Assembly (NCBI GenBank): GCA_965214415.1
Contig: CBDCBQ010000003.1
Span: forward strand, 3,410,001 to 3,474,000
Source: RH-AL1 sp965214415
Lineage (GTDB): Bacteria; Pseudomonadota; Alphaproteobacteria; Rhizobiales; Beijerinckiaceae
Length of the DNA stretch: 64,000 bases
Direction of reading: 5' to 3'
In this document: positions 40,618 through 49,315 of the stretch, piece after piece
How the letters are laid out: every line of letters starts with the position of its first letter
How positions within the stretch are numbered: position 1 is the stretch's first letter
The notes under the pieces: generated by a model
Databases searched by the model: none
What the model was told of the DNA's origin: nothing
Seen by the model: only the letters and a program-made list of their open reading frames with translations
Translations under genes and position numbers: made by a program

Positions 40618-42159
40618 ATGTCGAACATCAATCCAGGCGACGCCGATTTCGCCGTCGAGATGACAGTCGCCGATTGCGCGGCCGCGTTTGCCGCGGGGGT
40701 CACCTCGGAGGAGCTGACGAAAGCCTTCCTCGCCCGCATCGAGACCTACAATCCGACCTTCAACGCCTACATCACGATGAATGCCAAGGCGCTCGACGAT
40801 GCGCGGGCGATCGACCGGCGCCGCGCGGCCGGGGAAAAGCTCGGACCGCTGGCCGGCGTGCCGATCGCCGTCAAGGACCCGATGGACATGGCCGGCGAGC
40901 CGTCGACCGGCGGCTGGCACTTCCTGTCGAGCCGAGCCGGCGGCAAGGACCTGATCCCGGCGACGGATTCGCCCGTCGTGGCGCGGATGCGCGCCGCCGG
41001 GTGCGTCATCCTCGGCAAGACCAACATCCCCGTCCTGTCGGCGACCGGCACACACGCTTCCGACAGCTGGGCCGGCCCAACCTATAACGTGGCGATCCGT
41101 GATCGGATGCCGGGCGGCAGCAGCGCCGGCTCGGCCGCGGCCGTGGCCGCGAGCCTCTGCGTGCTGGCGCTGGCCGAGGAGACCGGCGGCTCGATCCAGA
41201 ATCCGGCGTCCGCGCAGGATTGCGTCGGTCTCAAGCCGACCTTCGCGCTGGTGCCGAACGCCGGCGTGATGCCGCTCGCCGGCTCGACGCGCGACGTCGT
41301 TGGCCCGATCGCCCGCTGCGTGCGCGACGCCGCGCTGACCCTCGACGTGCTCGCGGGCTACACGGCGGAGGATCCGAAGACAGTGGCCGGCATCGGCAAG
41401 CAGCCGAAGGGCGGCTACACGGCCGGCCTCGAGACGGCGACGCTGAAGGGCAAGCGGATCGGCCTCTACGGGCAAGGCTGGCGCGAGCGGCCACTCTCGG
41501 AGGAATGTACAGCCCTGTACGCGCGCGCCGTCGGCGAGCTGAAAAACGCGGGCGCCATCGTGATCGAGGATCCGTTCGCAGGCTCGAATTTCGCGGCGCT
41601 GGGCCAGCCCGCCCCCGGCCTCGACCATTTTGACGCGCGCGGAATGGAGTCCGTACCTTACGACATGCACCTCTACTTGAAGCGCATGGGGCCGGGCGCC
41701 GCGTTGCAGTCCTTCGAGGCATTCGCCGAGGCGACCAAGGGCGAGGATTGTTTCGCGCCGGGCGGCGTCCTTTTCTACATGTCGGCGCTGGAGCCGTTCA
41801 CGCGGTGTCGCGACAATCCCACTGTTGCGCCGGACCTCTCCGAATTCCTCAAACTGCGCGAGATGTATCTCGAGATCTTCGAGGAGGTGATGACCCGCCA
41901 CAAGCTTGATGCGCTGGTCTTCCCGCAGCTGCGCAACGAGCTGCCGCCGCTGCATGGCTCCGAAGGCCTGCACGAGACATCGGTCTGCGAGATCAATATT
42001 GCCGGCCTACCGGGGATCACCATTCCTGCCGGTGCCTATGCCTCGGGCTCGCCATTCGGCATCATCTTCATCGGGCATTTGTTCAGCGAAGGCGCGCTGA
42101 TCGCGCTCGCCCACGCCTATGAGAGCGCCACCCACCACCGCAAGCCGCCGGTGCTCTGA
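40618..42159 (+). CDS. Amidase signature family hydrolase
   Basis: This 513-residue amidase has the Ser-cisSer-Lys triad: K86 in VPIAVKDPMDMAGEPSTG, S168 in MPGGSSAGSAAAVAASL and S192 in AEETGGSIQNPASAQDCVGL. It is cytoplasmic (no signal peptide), and GAGGAGG lies seven bases before the ATG. It is divergent from eutBC, so an N-acylethanolamine or amide substrate releasing ethanolamine is possible; other amides (for example amidohydrolysis of nitrile products) are equally possible. The family assignment is secure, the substrate is inference. Confidence 0.92.
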   Translation: MSNINPGDADFAVEMTVADCAAAFAAGVTSEELTKAFLARIETYNPTFNAYITMNAKALDDARAIDRRRAAGEKLGPLAGVPIAVKDPMDMAGEPSTGGWHFLSSRAGGKDLIPATDSPVVARMRAAGCVILGKTNIPVLSATGTHASDSWAGPTYNVAIRDRMPGGSSAGSAAAVAASLCVLALAEETGGSIQNPASAQDCVGLKPTFALVPNAGVMPLAGSTRDVVGPIARCVRDAALTLDVLAGYTAEDPKTVAGIGKQPKGGYTAGLETATLKGKRIGLYGQGWRERPLSEECTALYARAVGELKNAGAIVIEDPFAGSNFAALGQPAPGLDHFDARGMESVPYDMHLYLKRMGPGAALQSFEAFAEATKGEDCFAPGGVLFYMSALEPFTRCRDNPTVAPDLSEFLKLREMYLEIFEEVMTRHKLDALVFPQLRNELPPLHGSEGLHETSVCEINIAGLPGITIPAGAYASGSPFGIIFIGHLFSEGALIALAHAYESATHHRKPPVL

Positions 42160-42176
42160 CCGGCGCACTCACCGTA

Positions 42177-43133
42177 TCAAGCCGCCTTCTGCGCGCGGCT
42201 CGACATCAGCTCGCGGAGTGTCTGAAGATCCTTGGCGAAAGTGCGAATACCTTCGGCGAGCTTTTCCGTCGCCATGGCGTCCATGTTCATCATGAGGCGG
42301 AAGGTCTTCTCGTCCATCTCGATCTTCGCCGGAGCCTGCGACGCCGCCTTTTGCGGATCGAGCTTGCGGGGCAATTCGCCGTTATCATCGGCGAGCTCCT
42401 TCAACAGCTCGGGCGAGATCGTGAGACGGTCGCATCCTGCCAGAGCCTCGATCTCGCCCAGGTTGCGGAAGGACGCACCCATGACATCGGTCTTCAGGCC
42501 GTAAGCTTTATAATAGGCATAGATCTGCTTGACGGAGACGACGCCCGGATCGGTCTCGGACGTATAGGTCTTGCCTTCGGCGGCCTTGTACCAATCGAGG
42601 ATGCGGCCGACGAACGGCGAGATCAGAAACGCGCCGGCATCGGCCGCGGCGATCGCCTGCGCGAGCGAGAAGATCAACGTCATGTTGCAATCGATCCCCT
42701 CCTTCTGAAGGATCTCCACGGCGCGGATGCCCTCCCAGGTCGAGGCGACCTTGATGAGGATACGGCTCTTGTCGATGCCGCGCGACGCATAGTCCGCGAT
42801 GATCGCCCTCGCCTTGGCGACCGTCGCCTCGGTGTCGAACGAGAGATCGGCGTCGACCTCGGTCGAAACACGGCCGGGCACGACCTTGGTCAGCTCGGCG
42901 CCGAAATTGACAGCGACGCGATCGGTGATCTGGCTCGTCATCGCTTTGTGGCTGCCGCCCCACACGACAGCGTCCTCGAGCAGGTGATCGTACGAGCCGA
43001 GCTTCGCTGCTTTCAGGATGAGCGACGGGTTGGTCGTTGAGTCCGTGACGCCGAAAGCGGCGAGGCTGTTGAAGTCGCCGGAGTCGGACACAACGGTCGT
43101 CATCGTCTTCAGCTGTTCGAGCTTGGAGGGCAT
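42177..43133 (-). CDS. tal: Transaldolase, TalB type
   Basis: This 318-residue enzyme of the non-oxidative pentose phosphate pathway moves dihydroxyacetone between sugar phosphates. The Schiff-base lysine is K128 in SRILIKVASTWEGIRAVEIL, and EGIDCNMTLIFSLAQAIAAA, ADAGAFLISPFVGRILDWYK and DVMGASFRNLGEIEALAGCD are classic. The start at MPSKLEQLKT gives the normal length. It converges with the amidase at 17 bases. Confidence 0.96.
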   Translation of the reverse strand: MPSKLEQLKTMTTVVSDSGDFNSLAAFGVTDSTTNPSLILKAAKLGSYDHLLEDAVVWGGSHKAMTSQITDRVAVNFGAELTKVVPGRVSTEVDADLSFDTEATVAKARAIIADYASRGIDKSRILIKVASTWEGIRAVEILQKEGIDCNMTLIFSLAQAIAAADAGAFLISPFVGRILDWYKAAEGKTYTSETDPGVVSVKQIYAYYKAYGLKTDVMGASFRNLGEIEALAGCDRLTISPELLKELADDNGELPRKLDPQKAASQAPAKIEMDEKTFRLMMNMDAMATEKLAEGIRTFAKDLQTLRELMSSRAQKAA

Positions 43134-43291
43134 GGGAACTCCGTTTGACCTGAGTGTCGAGCGCAGACCGGGCAGCGTCTACGTCTACTGCCTTGAACGC
43201 GCGGACCGCTGATGACGTTGCAACAGCGATGCCGCATTGCGCTCGAGCGTGCCTTCATAAATGACAGGCTCGCTTGAGTCGAAATCGAGCG

Positions 43292-44254
43292 TTACAGCTT
43301 ACGCAACGCCACGGCTTCGATGCGATGGTCGGCATCCTTGGTGAGGACCAGGTTGGCACGCTGGCGGGTCGGCAGCACGTTTTCGTGCAGGTTGGCGAGG
43401 TTGATGGTGCGCCAGATCTCGCGGGCCTCGGCATGCGCCACGGCATCGTCGAGGTCCGCGTATTTCTTGAAGTAGGAGCGCGGGTCGCGAAAAGAGGTCT
43501 CGCGCAAGCGCATGAAGCGCTCGACATACCAGCGCTCGAGATCGTGCTCGGTCGCGTCGAGATAGATCGAGAAATCGAAGAAGTCCGATACAAAGGCGGG
43601 ACTCCCGCGTGACTTCTTGCGCCCGCGACGCCCCGGCGAGAGCACGTTCAACCCTTCGACAATGAGAATGTCCGGTCTATCGACGACAACCTGGTCGTCA
43701 GCCACGATATCGTAGGTCAGATGCGAGTAGACTGGCGCGGCGACCGCGCGGCGGCCGGCCTTGACGTCGGAGATGAAGCGCAGGATCGCGGCGCCGTCGT
43801 AGCTCTCGGGAAATCCCTTCTTGCCCATCAGGCCTTCGCGTTCGAGGACCGCGTTGGGCAGCAGGAAGCCGTCGGTCGTGACAAGGTCGACACGCGGCGT
43901 GTTCGGCCAGCGCGACAGCAGCGCGCGCATGACACGTGTGAAGGTGGACTTACCGGCGGCGACCGAGCCGGCAACGCCGATGATGTAGGGGACCTTACCG
44001 TCGTCGGCCCCCAAAAAACGCTGCGTCGCCTTGAACAGGCCCTGCGTCGCGGCGACGTAGAGCGCCAGCAAGCGAGACAGCGGCAGATAAATCTCGATAA
44101 CCTCCTCGAGCGTGATCGGCTCGTTGATCGAGCGGAGCTTGGCGAGGTCCTCGGCCGACAGGGTCAGCGGCGTGTCCGCGCGCAACGCGGCCCATTGCGC
44201 GCGATCGAAGCGGTGGTAGGGCGAGTGAACCGGGAGTTCGGCGCGGTCGTCCAT
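43292..44254 (-). CDS. coaA: Type I pantothenate kinase CoaA
   Basis: This 320-residue kinase phosphorylates pantothenate, the first step of CoA synthesis. The P-loop is VAGSVAAGKSTFTRVMRALL, with DLVTTDGFLLPNAVLEREGL, MGKKGFPESYDGAAILRFIS and DILIVEGLNVLSPG as further family blocks. The start at MDDRAELPVHSPYHRF follows hisE by 17 bases in the leftward order hisF-hisE-coaA, a typical Hyphomicrobiales arrangement. A much longer open frame upstream is read through hisE and is rejected. Confidence 0.95.
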   Translation of the reverse strand: MDDRAELPVHSPYHRFDRAQWAALRADTPLTLSAEDLAKLRSINEPITLEEVIEIYLPLSRLLALYVAATQGLFKATQRFLGADDGKVPYIIGVAGSVAAGKSTFTRVMRALLSRWPNTPRVDLVTTDGFLLPNAVLEREGLMGKKGFPESYDGAAILRFISDVKAGRRAVAAPVYSHLTYDIVADDQVVVDRPDILIVEGLNVLSPGRRGRKKSRGSPAFVSDFFDFSIYLDATEHDLERWYVERFMRLRETSFRDPRSYFKKYADLDDAVAHAEAREIWRTINLANLHENVLPTRQRANLVLTKDADHRIEAVALRKL

Positions 44255-44271
44255 TCGGCCTCGGGCAGGGG

Positions 44272-44583
44272 TCAGCGCGAACGCGCCGCCTTTTCCTCGT
44301 GCCCGGATTGGGCGGTTCGCCGTCCTAGCTCGGTCAGGACATCGGCGAGCGAAACGCCGGTCGCTTCGAGCAGAACGAGAAGATGATAGAGGACATCGGC
44401 GCTTTCGCCAACGATCGGCTGCGCCTCGCCCTCGACCGCCGCGATCACGAGCTCTACCGCCTCCTCGCCGAATTTTTTGGCGACGCGGGCGGGGCCCTTG
44501 TCGAGCAGCGACTTTGTGTAGGACGCGGTGGCATCCGCGCCGGCTCGCGAATGCACGATGGCGGCGAGATCGTCGAGGGTCAT
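44272..44583 (-). CDS. hisE: Phosphoribosyl-ATP pyrophosphatase HisE
   Basis: This 103-residue all-alpha enzyme hydrolyses phosphoribosyl-ATP, the second histidine step. MTLDDLAAIVHSRAG, DATASYTKSLLDKGPARVAK, KFGEEAVELVIAAVEGE and the E-x-x-D metal site GESADVLYHLLVLLEATGVS are all present. The ATG overlaps the hisF stop (ATGA). Length is normal. Confidence 0.96.
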   Translation of the reverse strand: MTLDDLAAIVHSRAGADATASYTKSLLDKGPARVAKKFGEEAVELVIAAVEGEAQPIVGESADVLYHLLVLLEATGVSLADVLTELGRRTAQSGHEEKAARSR

Positions 44584-45359
44584 GCGACCGCCCCCACCCC
44601 ATCCAGGCGCATCGGCAGACCCGCCGCCGCCATGCGTCGCTTCGCTTCGCCGATCGTGTATTCGCCGAAATGGAAGATCGAAGCCGCGAGCACGGCGGTG
44701 GCGCCGCCATCGCGCACGCCCTCGACGAGATGGTCGAGCGTTCCAACGCCGCCCGACGCGATGACGGGGACGCCGACGGCCGATGACACCGCCTTCGTCA
44801 ACGCGAGATCGAAGCCGGACTTGGTGCCGTCGCGATCCATCGACGTCAGTAAGATCTCGCCCGCGCCGAGCGCCACGACCTCGCGCGCGTAGGCGACGGC
44901 GTCGAGCCCGGTCGGCTTGCGCCCGCCGTGTGTGAAGATTTCCCAATGGCCGGGCCGTGTCTGCTTCGCGTCGATCGCGACGACGATGCATTGGTTGCCG
45001 AACTTTTCGGCCGCGCGGCGGACGAAGTCTCGATCGTGCACGGCTGCCGTCATGATCGAAACCTTGTCGGCACCGGCCAGCAACAGTGCGCGGATGTCGG
45101 CCTCGGTCCGCACCCCGCCACCCACTGTCAGGGGCATGAAGCAGGCCTCGGCCGTGCGGCTGACCACGTCGAGCAGGGTGCCACGCGCCTCGTGGCTCGC
45201 GGTGATGTCGAGGAAACAGAGCTCGTCGGCGCCGGCCGCGTCGTAGGCGATCGCGGCCTCGACCGGGTCGCCGGCGTCGCGCAGGTCGACGAAATTGACA
45301 CCCTTGACAACGCGGCCGTCCTTGACGTCGAGGCAGGGAATAACGCGAGCTTTCAGCAT
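44580..45359 (-). CDS. hisF: Imidazole glycerol phosphate synthase subunit HisF
   Basis: This 259-residue TIM-barrel cyclase pairs with HisH in histidine synthesis. The catalytic aspartates are in RVIPCLDVKDGRVVKGVNF (first) and EILLTSMDRDGTKSGFDLAL (second), and LTVGGGVRTEADIRALLLAG and VPVIASGGVGTLDHL are the phosphate-binding parts. The upstream genes hisB, hisH and hisA, often in the same cluster, are not here; DUF1289 and cupin genes are found instead. Confidence 0.96.
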   Translation of the reverse strand: MLKARVIPCLDVKDGRVVKGVNFVDLRDAGDPVEAAIAYDAAGADELCFLDITASHEARGTLLDVVSRTAEACFMPLTVGGGVRTEADIRALLLAGADKVSIMTAAVHDRDFVRRAAEKFGNQCIVVAIDAKQTRPGHWEIFTHGGRKPTGLDAVAYAREVVALGAGEILLTSMDRDGTKSGFDLALTKAVSSAVGVPVIASGGVGTLDHLVEGVRDGGATAVLAASIFHFGEYTIGEAKRRMAAAGLPMRLDGVGAVA

Positions 45360-45390
45360 GGCCCGCTCATCGCGCGAAACGGCCGCGCGT

Positions 45391-45576
45391 TCAATCCCGA
45401 TTGGGCGCCACCTTCTCCACGCGACGCGGCAGTTCGCGGCGCAGGGCCTCGCGGCGAAAAGGGGTCAGCTTCTTCCAGGCGCGGATGTCCTCCATCGTCC
45501 GCCCACACCCGAAGCAGTAGCCGGTGCGGCCGTCGAACTCGCAGACGGAAATGCAGGGATCGTCGGCCTTCTTCAT
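45391..45576 (-). CDS. DUF1289 family small zinc-type protein
   Basis: This 61-residue protein has the DUF1289 cysteine pattern PCISVCEFDGRTGYCFGCGR, with CxxxC and CxxC spacing suggesting metal binding, followed by TMEDIRAWKKLTPFRREALR. Members are short and found widely in proteobacteria; the function is not known. It is 31 bases upstream of hisF on the same strand and divergent from the cupin gene, which starts 116 bases away. Confidence 0.85.
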   Translation of the reverse strand: MKKADDPCISVCEFDGRTGYCFGCGRTMEDIRAWKKLTPFRREALRRELPRRVEKVAPNRD

Positions 45577-45691
45577 AAAGTGCAGATGGGTCGCGCTTCG
45601 TCGTTGCGACAGAGGCCAGTATGAAAAACGCCGATCCCGGCGGAGCCGCCGTTGCCCTATAAAGCTGCTTTCTCGACAGGAGCGCCTTCAA

Positions 45692-46168
45692 ATGGCCGAG
45701 CCGACAGCGAACTGGAAGCACGACGGCGTTCGCGTGATCCCCGCGGACGCCCTCGATCCCAACACCGCGCAAACGCCGGGCATGGACCGCAAGGCCGCGA
45801 TCAACTTCGCCCGCGTCGGCGCGCAAAAGATATGGGCCGGCACGGTGACGATCCACGCCAACGCGAAAACCGGCGCGCACCATCACGGCCATCTCGAAAG
45901 CATCATCTACGTTCTGAAGGGCCGGGCGCGCATGCGGTGGGGCGAGCGCCTCGAGTTCGTCGCCGAGGCTGGGCCGGGCGATTTCATCTACGTCCCACCC
46001 TACGTGCCGCATCAGGAGATCAACGCGAGCGTTAACGAGACGCTACAATGCGTGCTCGTCCGCTCGGACGGGGAGGCGGTGGCAGTCAATCTCGACATCG
46101 AGCCGATCGAGAAGCCGGACACTGTCGCATGGGTCGACCCGACGCATCCGCAACCAGGCGACGATTGA
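45692..46168 (+). CDS. Cupin domain protein
   Basis: This 158-residue single cupin has the metal ligands in AKTGAHHHGHLESIIYVLKG and RMRWGERLEFVAEAGPGDFI, with YVPPYVPHQEINASVNETLQ supplying the second histidine. AGGAG precedes the ATG by ten bases. Cupins of this kind include small hydrolases, isomerases and dioxygenases; nothing in the sequence fixes the reaction. It converges with the alanine-rich lipoprotein gene with a nine-base gap. Confidence 0.82.
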   Translation: MAEPTANWKHDGVRVIPADALDPNTAQTPGMDRKAAINFARVGAQKIWAGTVTIHANAKTGAHHHGHLESIIYVLKGRARMRWGERLEFVAEAGPGDFIYVPPYVPHQEINASVNETLQCVLVRSDGEAVAVNLDIEPIEKPDTVAWVDPTHPQPGDD

Positions 46169-46177
46169 TGCCTCCAG

Positions 46178-47506
46178 TCAGGGCGTCGACGTGAAGCCTG
46201 GCACGATCGGATGATTGACCGCGTCGCGAAACGCCGGAACGTACGCGGGGAATACCGGCCAGGCGATCGGCCGGCTCATCCCTACGCCCGGGATGCGCAC
46301 CGGCACTAGCGTGACGACCGATGACGTGTCGGAGGCCGCCGCCGCCTTCGGCCGGAACAATGTCGCGATCGGACGGCGCTCTCGCACCGGCGGTATCTCG
46401 CGGCGACGATAGACGAACATCCGACGCGGCACTCGAACCGGACGCGGCGCGTGAACGAGGAGGCGAGGCCGCGCGGCAACATCAGGCGAGGGACGCCGCT
46501 GAGCCTCCGTCGGCGTCGGTTTGACGGGTGTCGTCACCGCGGGCCTGGTCGGGGCAGCCTCCGTATGCCGAGCCTCTGTCTGCAGAGCTTTGGCTGCGGC
46601 GAGAGCGGCCGCGGCCGAGCTGACCTGCACGGCCTGTTCCTTCTTGGCCCTCGCGAGCGCGTCGGCAGCCAACTTCACCTGCGCCGCCGCTTTGGCTTCG
46701 TCGGCCTTTGCCTTGGCGTCCGCCTCCGCCTTGGCCTGCATTTGCGCGGCCTTTCGCGCCTTGTCCTCGGCGGCCGCCCGAGCGCTTGCCGCCGCCCTTG
46801 CATCGGCTGCCTCGCGTGCCGCTTGCTGCGCCTTCGCCTTCGCTTCCGCGCGGACCTTGGCGTCAGCCTCCGCCGTGGCAAGCGCGTCGGCCCGTGCTTG
46901 CGCCGCCTTCTCGGCTTTGGCGGCTTTGGCGTCGGCCATCTCGCGTGCCGCCTCATGCGCCTTTGCCGCTGCTGCCGCCTTGACACCCGCGCGGGCATTT
47001 GCATCTGCCTGCGCCTTCGCGGCCGCCTCGGCCGATCTAGCCCGCGCCTGCGCCGCCTTTTGCGCGACCACGGCCGCGTCAGCCTTGGTTGTCTCTTTCA
47101 CCATGGCTTCGCGTGATCGGGCCGCATCGGCTTCGGCCTTGGCGGTCTCCGCCTTCGCCCTGGCAGCTTCCTCGCGCGCCGTAGCCAATTCCGCGGCGGC
47201 TTTGGCCTTCGCAAGCTTGTTGGTCGGGCCTTCCGACCGATCCTGCACGAAATCGCGTGATTTCGCGCTCCGGATCGTCGTCGTCTCCCCAGTCTTCGTA
47301 TTCCACCAGCATTCGTGAATGAACTCGGGGGACGACTCGCCCGCGGCGGCGAGCGCGGCGGCATTCGCCTTCAGTTCCGCGGTGCATTGCTTGATTGTCT
47401 TGCTGTGCCGCTCCGGAGACTGGCCTATCGCGCTTCCGGCGCAAGCTTGGAGCATCGCCGCCCCCAGTAGCGCCAGGGCAGATCGGCTCCAGCATATTGT
47501 ACGCAT
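46178..47506 (-). CDS. Alanine-rich coiled-coil lipoprotein, TolA-like middle
   Basis: This 442-residue protein starts near MRTICWSRSALALLGAAMLQ and has a lipobox LQAC with the cysteine about residue 22, so it is a probable lipoprotein. A short conserved part (SPERHSKTIKQCTAELKANA, FIHECWWNTKTGETTTIRSA) precedes about 230 residues of Ala/Lys/Glu heptads (ELATAREEAARAKAETAKAE and similar), as in TolA domain II. The C-terminus is Pro/Arg-rich (RPRLLVHAPRPVRVPRRMFV). It is 75 bases downstream of parB on the same strand. I know no named family; a spanning envelope role is inference. Confidence 0.7.
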   Translation of the reverse strand: MRTICWSRSALALLGAAMLQACAGSAIGQSPERHSKTIKQCTAELKANAAALAAAGESSPEFIHECWWNTKTGETTTIRSAKSRDFVQDRSEGPTNKLAKAKAAAELATAREEAARAKAETAKAEADAARSREAMVKETTKADAAVVAQKAAQARARSAEAAAKAQADANARAGVKAAAAAKAHEAAREMADAKAAKAEKAAQARADALATAEADAKVRAEAKAKAQQAAREAADARAAASARAAAEDKARKAAQMQAKAEADAKAKADEAKAAAQVKLAADALARAKKEQAVQVSSAAAALAAAKALQTEARHTEAAPTRPAVTTPVKPTPTEAQRRPSPDVAARPRLLVHAPRPVRVPRRMFVYRRREIPPVRERRPIATLFRPKAAAASDTSSVVTLVPVRIPGVGMSRPIAWPVFPAYVPAFRDAVNHPIVPGFTSTP

Positions 47507-47581
47507 GCCAACCCCCACGCAAACTTGTTGAGCGAGGTTAGCAAAGACGTCCGGTTGGCGGAAGAGCTACGCGCGAGCGAC

Positions 47582-48484
47582 TCACGCGCCCAACAGCGCG
47601 ACCAGCCGATCGAGCTGCTCGAGGCTCTCGTATCTGAGTTTCACCTCGCCGCCGTCGCCTTTGTGCTTGATGTCGATCGCAAGGCCAATGCGGTCCGCGA
47701 TCCGTTTCTCGAGCGCAAGCGTATCGGCATCCTTGGCGCAGCGCGGCCGGGGCGTCGGCGCGGTGAAATCCTCGGCGTCGGCCTCGACCCTGACGATCTC
47801 CTCGACAGCACGCACCGACAAACTGCGCTGCACGATCCGCTTGGCCAGCGCGTCGATGTCCTTCGCGTTGAGCAACGCGCGTCCGTGCCCCGCGCTGATC
47901 TGCCCAGTCGTGACAAGCGCTCGAGCCGCAGCCGGCAGCTTCAGCAGCCGGATCGTGTTGTTAATGTAAGGCCGGCTCTTTCCGATCACTCGAGCGAGGT
48001 CGCCCTGCGTGTACCCAAACTCCTTTGAGAGACGCTCATAGCCCTCGGCCTCCTCCATCGCATTGAGGTTGGAGCGCTGCACGTTCTCGATGATGGCAAT
48101 CTCGAGCGCCTGCTTGTCGTCCGCCTCGATCGTCACCACCGGCACGTCGTGTAAGCCGACGCGCTGCGCCGCACGCCAGCGCCGCTCGCCCGCGATGATC
48201 TCGTAGGCGTCGGCTGTGCCCGGCACCGTACGAACCAGGATCGGCTGGATGATGCCCTTCTCGCGGATCGACGCGGTCAGATCGGCGAGATCGTCCTCGT
48301 CGAATTGCGTGCGTGGATTAAGAGGGTTTGCCCGCAAAAACTCGATCGGGATGCACTTTTGACCGCGCGCGCGCACCATCGCCTCGCTCTCGTGGCCGGA
48401 TTCGCCAATGAGCGCGGCGAGGCCGCGGCCGAGGCGCGGGCGGTCTTCGGCGTGCTGCGCCTTCATCGCGCTCTTCTCCGTCAT
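47582..48484 (-). CDS. parB: Chromosome-partitioning protein ParB
   Basis: This 300-residue CTPase/DNA-binding protein loads at parS and spreads to organise the origin region. The opening RPRLGRGLAALIGE and PNPRTQFDEDDLADLTAS-type sequence, the CTP-binding motif YEIIAGERRWRAAQRVG, NVQRSNLNAMEEAEGYERLS and the helix-turn-helix GYTQGDLARVIGKSRPYINN are all typical. ATGA overlap with the parA stop. Three perfect parS sites lie within 5 kb. Confidence 0.97.
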   Translation of the reverse strand: MTEKSAMKAQHAEDRPRLGRGLAALIGESGHESEAMVRARGQKCIPIEFLRANPLNPRTQFDEDDLADLTASIREKGIIQPILVRTVPGTADAYEIIAGERRWRAAQRVGLHDVPVVTIEADDKQALEIAIIENVQRSNLNAMEEAEGYERLSKEFGYTQGDLARVIGKSRPYINNTIRLLKLPAAARALVTTGQISAGHGRALLNAKDIDALAKRIVQRSLSVRAVEEIVRVEADAEDFTAPTPRPRCAKDADTLALEKRIADRIGLAIDIKHKGDGGEVKLRYESLEQLDRLVALLGA

Positions 48485-49293
48485 GCGGCCTGCAGGCGAC
48501 GCTCGCGGCGGATCACCTCCGAAGCGAGCTTCAGATACGCTTGGCTGCCCGAGCATTTGAGATCGTAGATCAGCGCCGGTTTGCCATGCGAAGGCGCTTC
48601 CGAGATTCGGACATTGCGCGGGATCACCGTCTCGTAGACCTTGTCGCCGAGGAACCCCCGCACGTCGGCGACAACCTGATTCGCGAGATTGTTGCGCGCG
48701 TCGAACATCGTGAGCACCACGCCGTGAATCTCGAGCGCTGGATTGAGGGTGGCCTTGACCTGCTCGACCGTGGACAGCAGCTGCGAGAGGCCCTCGAGAG
48801 CGAAGAATTCGCACTGAAGCGGCACAACCACCGCATGCGCCGCGGCGAGCGCGTTGATGGTGAGCAGGTTCAGCGACGGCGGGCAGTCGACGAGAATGTA
48901 GGTATACCCACCTTTTGCCGGCTGCGCGGCGGCAAAGGCGCGGACCGCTTCGCGTAGCTTGAAGGTGCGATCCTTGTGCGAGGCGATCTCCAGCTCGACG
49001 CCGAGCAGATCGAGCGTCGAGGGCGCGACCGCAAGGCGCGGCACCGAGGTCTCCAGCACAGCCTCGGCGAGCGAAGCCTCGCCCATCATGACATGATAGG
49101 TGGAGATCGAACGGTTCTTGCGGTCGATGCCGAGGCCCGTAGAGGCATTGCCCTGCGGATCGAGGTCGACGATCAGCACGTGCTCGTTGATTGCCGCGAG
49201 CGCGGTGCCGAGATTGATCGCGGTCGTCGTCTTGCCGACGCCGCCCTTCTGGTTGGCGAGGACGAGGACTCTCAGCGCTTTGGCGAGCGGCAC
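48481..49293 (-). CDS. parA: Chromosome-partitioning ATPase ParA
   Basis: This 270-residue deviant Walker ATPase binds DNA and moves ParB complexes. The deviant Walker A is QKGGVGKTTTAINLGTALAA, the Walker A' is LIVDLDPQGNASTGLG, and YILVDCPPSLNLLTINALAA is the Walker B. It overlaps parB by ATGA and follows rsmG by 22 bases, the normal alphaproteobacterial order. Confidence 0.97.
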   Translation of the reverse strand: MPLAKALRVLVLANQKGGVGKTTTAINLGTALAAINEHVLIVDLDPQGNASTGLGIDRKNRSISTYHVMMGEASLAEAVLETSVPRLAVAPSTLDLLGVELEIASHKDRTFKLREAVRAFAAAQPAKGGYTYILVDCPPSLNLLTINALAAAHAVVVPLQCEFFALEGLSQLLSTVEQVKATLNPALEIHGVVLTMFDARNNLANQVVADVRGFLGDKVYETVIPRNVRISEAPSHGKPALIYDLKCSGSQAYLKLASEVIRRERRLQAA

Positions 49294-49315
49294 GGCTTGA
49301 TACTCCGCCGGCGGC

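Noticed and set aside
44746..44991. Extension of hisE and coaA frames upstream through hisF
   Set aside because: Family lengths and ATGA overlaps define the proper starts; the extension is in the wrong frame for hisF.
46521..47318. Plus-strand Ala/Ser-rich frame of 265 codons
   Set aside because: It is the complement of the alanine heptad repeats of the lipoprotein; no start signal or domain.
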